Shown here: in pieces, positions 60,401 through 64,000 of the stretch
How the letters are laid out: each line of letters begins with the position of its first letter
Position numbering within the stretch: position 1 is the first letter of the stretch
NCBI RefSeq assembly: GCF_020184175.1
Contig: NC_065531.1
Location: 78,772,604-78,836,603 of the forward strand
DNA: 64,000 bases
Reading direction: 5' to 3'
Origin: Aphis gossypii
Lineage: Eukaryota; Arthropoda; Insecta; Hemiptera; Aphididae
The notes under the pieces: generated by a model
Database searches by the model: none
What the model was told of the DNA's origin: nothing
What the model saw: only the letters and a program-made list of their open reading frames with translations
Program-made: the position numbers and the translations under genes

Positions 60401-61419
60401 GCTTTGTGAGTTTAACCACCATAATATCATTGTGTTTGCCAAACAGTACGTGATATTATTATAAAATATATATTTTAACCCACGTCGAGAAATCAGAATA
60501 ATAGCCAATATAAGTACTCGTAAACAATAATGTTTTTACGGAGTAACTTGAACATTTTCCCTTATCATCCGTTATCGTAATTCGTAATTTACCGATATGC
60601 TTTGACAGTTTGACGCAATTATAATGAAACGTAACGACTAACGATGGCATGGTAAACAATATGCCAATAATATACATTATATAATAACGTATAATGTGTC
60701 GTATTGTGTGCCTACTGCCTACGTTCGCTCGTACGGCTGTTACTTGTTAGTTCTGCTATCGCGTCACGCTGCCGCCCATCAAACTTAACAGTAGGTAGGT
60801 ACCTATATTATATTATGCAAAATAACTAATAACTTTGATAGGTATCCATTTTATATTATACAAGTTACATTTCCTGGATTCGCCCGTATGTTGTTATATT
60901 CTGTGCCCCTACGCAGTTTTGAATTAAATGCAATTATTTATACATATACACTATAATTTTTATATATAAAAAAATTCGTAAAATTATTCAAATACCACGC
61001 CGAAAAAACACAACATTTAAATACAATACTTTCCCTCTCCTCCTCATTTAAAAAAAAAAAAAAAATGAAAAATAGTTCATTAGTGTCAGATACTCGGTAC
61101 ATAAAAAAAGCCATTTTTTCATATATATAAAAGGATTTACAACATAATCATATTTACGCGTTTGAAATGATTGCTCGGGAATCACGTAAAACACGTCCGA
61201 GTACCTAATTCACAAGACTAGTAAAATCGTAGTATCATACTTCGCCCCCCCCCCTAAAAAAAACAAAAAATGCTAGTGATTTTGAGACAGATTTTAAATT
61301 TTGATATCACCACTGTTCACAATGAAATAAGCGAAAAAATTCACAATTGTAGTCGAAAGTTCAAAATCAAACGAGATATCGTATCATAATATGTGTGGGG
61401 CTGCTATTATGACTTATGA
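60401..61419. other. AT-rich DNA with a C-tract
   Basis: No gene recognised; open frame 60459-60677 (-) is featureless. A run of ten C at 61245-61254. A TAGGTACCTA palindrome near 60796-60805. Confidence 0.4.
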
Positions 61420-62960
61420 GCCCCGTCCGGGGTTTATGTGCGGGGTACACGTACACACTACACGTCTACGTGACTACAACACCAGTCATATCAGATCGAA
61501 ACGTCGGTCTGGAGTACGCGCGACAGTGAACGTGTGAAAAAAAATGGCTAAACGTCTGTCGATTCGTCACCGATTGCGACGGCGACGATGTTCGCGGAAA
61601 ACAAAATTCGCGCACATAATTCATTATTTTCGGACGGCTAATGAGTCACGGTAATCGTCGCGACGGCGTCGGCGCACCCACCGACTCAACCACCGGCACA
61701 CCGCTTGATTTTTGAATACTACCGGGCACCGGGTGGCGCATTTGGCGAAAATTATAATTCGTTTGGCCGCTACCGGCGGCAGCACAAGCGGCCCAAACTG
61801 TATCGGTTCTCCCGGCCGAATTATTAAATCCGTATCGCACGCCGGAGCCACGGAGGGATCCGATGCCGCCGCCGCGACTCGGGACCGCCTCGGTACGATA
61901 TCGCTGTATCAGCAGTACGAGTTTTCTCGCGTCTTCCGCCGGTAGCGCCCCTATTTGCGTTCGCGACGCCGCCGCCGCCAAATTGCGTTCGTGTTCTTTC
62001 ATCATCCGATCGTCGCACAGTTCCGACACCGCCGTTGAATTCCGTTTTTGTCGTTCCATCCGTTTTTTTTTTTTTACATCCGCGTCGGTCGCACGTCGTC
62101 CGCGAATAGGCGTGTGTACGCAGTTGTATCCGTCGTCCGGCCCGGAAGATCTTCCGGCGGTGCCTGCCCCCCCGTTTCGCGCACCCCGTCTCCAACGGGA
62201 AATCCGTCGTCGTAGTCGTCGCCGCCGTGTGTGATGAAAGGCGTCGTCGTCCAGTCGTAGGGTGTACATCTTTGTTACAGGTACGTACACGGACGGGTTT
62301 TGGGTTTATTTTGTCTCCCCCGTCGCCCACCGGCCGGTGTGACAGCGAGCTCGTGCGCGCGCGCGCCGGCCCGACCGATCGTACACGTGACACGGAGGAC
62401 CGCTGTAGCCGCCCGCCGCCGCTGTAGAGCCTACAACAAGTGTTCAGCCGCCGCCACCGACGCCGCGGTAATGTGCTGCGACCTTGGGCACGTGTTGTTT
62501 GCCGAAACGGCGTGCGTGTCGAGTGTGTTGCGGCGGCGGTGGTCTTCGTCGTAGTTGCTCACTCGTTGTATCGTCCTTATGATAAGAAAATTAAAACTGT
62601 ATCATGGATATCGTCTATAGTTTCCTTTTATCTCGAGCCAGTATGGCTTTTCTCTCCCCGCCCACCCTTATCGTCCCTCCGTGCAGAGTAAATTCTGAGC
62701 TGTCGAGGTTCGTTTTTTTTTTCAATGTTCTAAGGATTTTTCCACCTTATCACTTGTCCGCCAATCGACATTTCCTCGCCATATCTGACTGTTTCGGTCG
62801 TTCTCGCTCGCAGTACACTCTGCGACCGTACCCGCGTAAAACTTGTCAAATTTGAATTCATATCGAACATCGATATCGTGTTTAGATTTCGAAACGATTT
62901 AGTGGTGAGCAGCGTTTGTAGTTCTTTTGTCGACTACCACCTGCGGTCACTAGTTCCCGC
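61420..62960. promoter_or_regulatory. CpG-rich island, candidate promoter / first exon
   Basis: Base composition switches abruptly to GC- and CpG-rich for about 1.5 kb, then returns to AT-rich DNA. Many overlapping frames stay open on both strands, as expected from high GC, so openness is not evidence of coding. The longest (61646-62290, -, 214 codons, with a KKKKRMERQKRN segment) has no domain I recognise. On the + strand TTACAG|GTACGT at 62275-62286 is a strong donor and could end a non-coding first exon, whose gene would extend beyond the right edge. Direction of transcription is unresolved. Confidence 0.4.
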
Positions 62961-64000
62961 GCGACGGACATCCCTTTATAATAATAACTATAAGCCTTAT
63001 GTTATACAAATTGAAGGGGGGTTGGAGTCCTGAATTTTTTTTTAATCACGGAATTAGGGGGACAGTGTTATCGTTTCACAGTTACAATACTATTGCATAA
63101 ATGGATTAGTTTTTATGAAATAAATTTGATAGATATTTTTAGAACTGTACAATGAAAATAAAGTTGACAATATTATTTGAAGTACAATTATGGCGCAGAG
63201 CTTAAGCCATCCCTCTACCTAAGTTATGCCTGTGTGTACTTCTGTATACCTATATTTAATATAAAACTTACAAAATGTTCAGACCACACATTGTTAGTCT
63301 GATCTTAGCCTGTTCAAATATTTTTCTGTTGCTACTTAAAAACTAGTTGGTTATCGATATAAATAATATTAGTACTTATCATTACTCAAATTTGTTGTGA
63401 TTATTTTTAAAATACAAAAATTCATGAACTTAATATTGTGAAAAAAATTTTCAAGGGAATTATACATATTCTGCTAAATCAGGTTTTAATCATAAGATTA
63501 TTGAAGTTTTATAGTTGACAATTGAATATTTTTAATATGTAAATCCAATTTGTGATTTATTTAATATAGATATCAGTATGACAGTCTATCACATAGTTGT
63601 TATATTATAATGAATAATTAAGTTTTATCTAAAACCTATTATATTTCTCAGAATATATTTTTAAATATGATGATATGTAAAACATTAAAGTTACCAAGCA
63701 GCTATTACATTTTATTTATATAATTTTATAATTTTAACAAATTTATATTTAATGAAAAAAAAAAAGAATTTAATTTTGACATAAATATTGAAAAATAATT
63801 TTAATAGTAGTTTTTATTTGGTTAAAAATAATTTTATAAAACTGAATAAAAAATTAATTATTAATGCCATTTTTTTCTTTGTATTTATATGTAAAAACTA
63901 AACTAAATAAATACCTATATAATAAATTATTAAATACATATTACATCATGGTTCATAAGTTCAGGATGTAAGACTGTTAGTTTACTATAAAATATTTAAA
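62961..64000. other. AT-rich DNA to the window edge
   Basis: No exon recognised. If the CpG island at 61.4-62.96 kb starts a + strand gene, this would be its first intron. Confidence 0.35.

Noticed and set aside
61646..62290. 214-codon - strand frame as a genuine gene
   Set aside because: Several frames on both strands are equally open in this GC-rich island and the protein is Arg-rich low complexity; left as unassigned.
1..64000. CRISPR array, bacterial operons or ribosome binding sites
   Set aside because: Genome architecture is eukaryotic; no regular repeat-spacer array was seen.

Overview
This window is eukaryotic: AT-rich DNA with introns bounded by GT..AG, AATAAA poly(A) signals just past stop codons, and protein-coding genes that are plainly animal. 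Gene content, short TTAGG-type arrays (the insect telomere unit), recurrent TAGGTACCTA palindromes and many small hAT-like elements suggest an insect, most likely a hemipteran such as an aphid. The aphid assignment is inference from overall texture, not from a diagnostic gene.

Layout. (1) 656-1969, + strand: the last three exons of a MAP-kinase-interacting kinase (MNK/Lk6); its 5' exons lie left of the window. (2) 2-8.6 kb: gene-free, with a fold-back repeat and a decayed Ty3/Gypsy pol fragment. (3) 8724-9779, - strand: an intronless, strikingly GC-rich viperin (RSAD2) gene, the most interesting single gene here. (4) 10-24.8 kb: mostly gene-free AT-rich DNA with inverted repeats, a 36-bp GC-rich minisatellite that may be an exon (13548-13869), and a degenerate tandem duplication. 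(5) 25503-27972, + strand: HP1 (chromodomain plus chromoshadow domain), with an 11-nt first coding exon. (6) 30133-34566, - strand: a TspanC8-type tetraspanin with two alternative, phase-0 exons for the last transmembrane segment and two hAT-like MITEs in one intron. (7) 36277-39391, + strand: a five-exon NUFIP1 homologue. (8) 40109-41878, - strand: a 589-residue C2H2 zinc-finger protein with an internally duplicated finger array. (9) 42-61.4 kb: a gene desert with several MITEs, hairpins and an interstitial telomere-like array. (10) 61.4-62.95 kb: a GC- and CpG-rich island that looks like a promoter or first exon, with no coding region I can assign.

Functions. The genes are unrelated housekeeping or regulatory genes: translation control (MNK, which phosphorylates eIF4E), heterochromatin (HP1), ADAM10/Notch-linked membrane traffic (TspanC8), box C/D snoRNP assembly (NUFIP1) and DNA binding (zinc fingers). 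Viperin makes the antiviral nucleotide ddhCTP in characterised animals. HP1 and the tetraspanin are convergent, the tetraspanin and NUFIP1 are divergent, and NUFIP1 and the zinc-finger gene are convergent. No tRNA, rRNA or CRISPR was recognised. All exon models come from reading splice sites and frame by eye; no transcript or database support was available.
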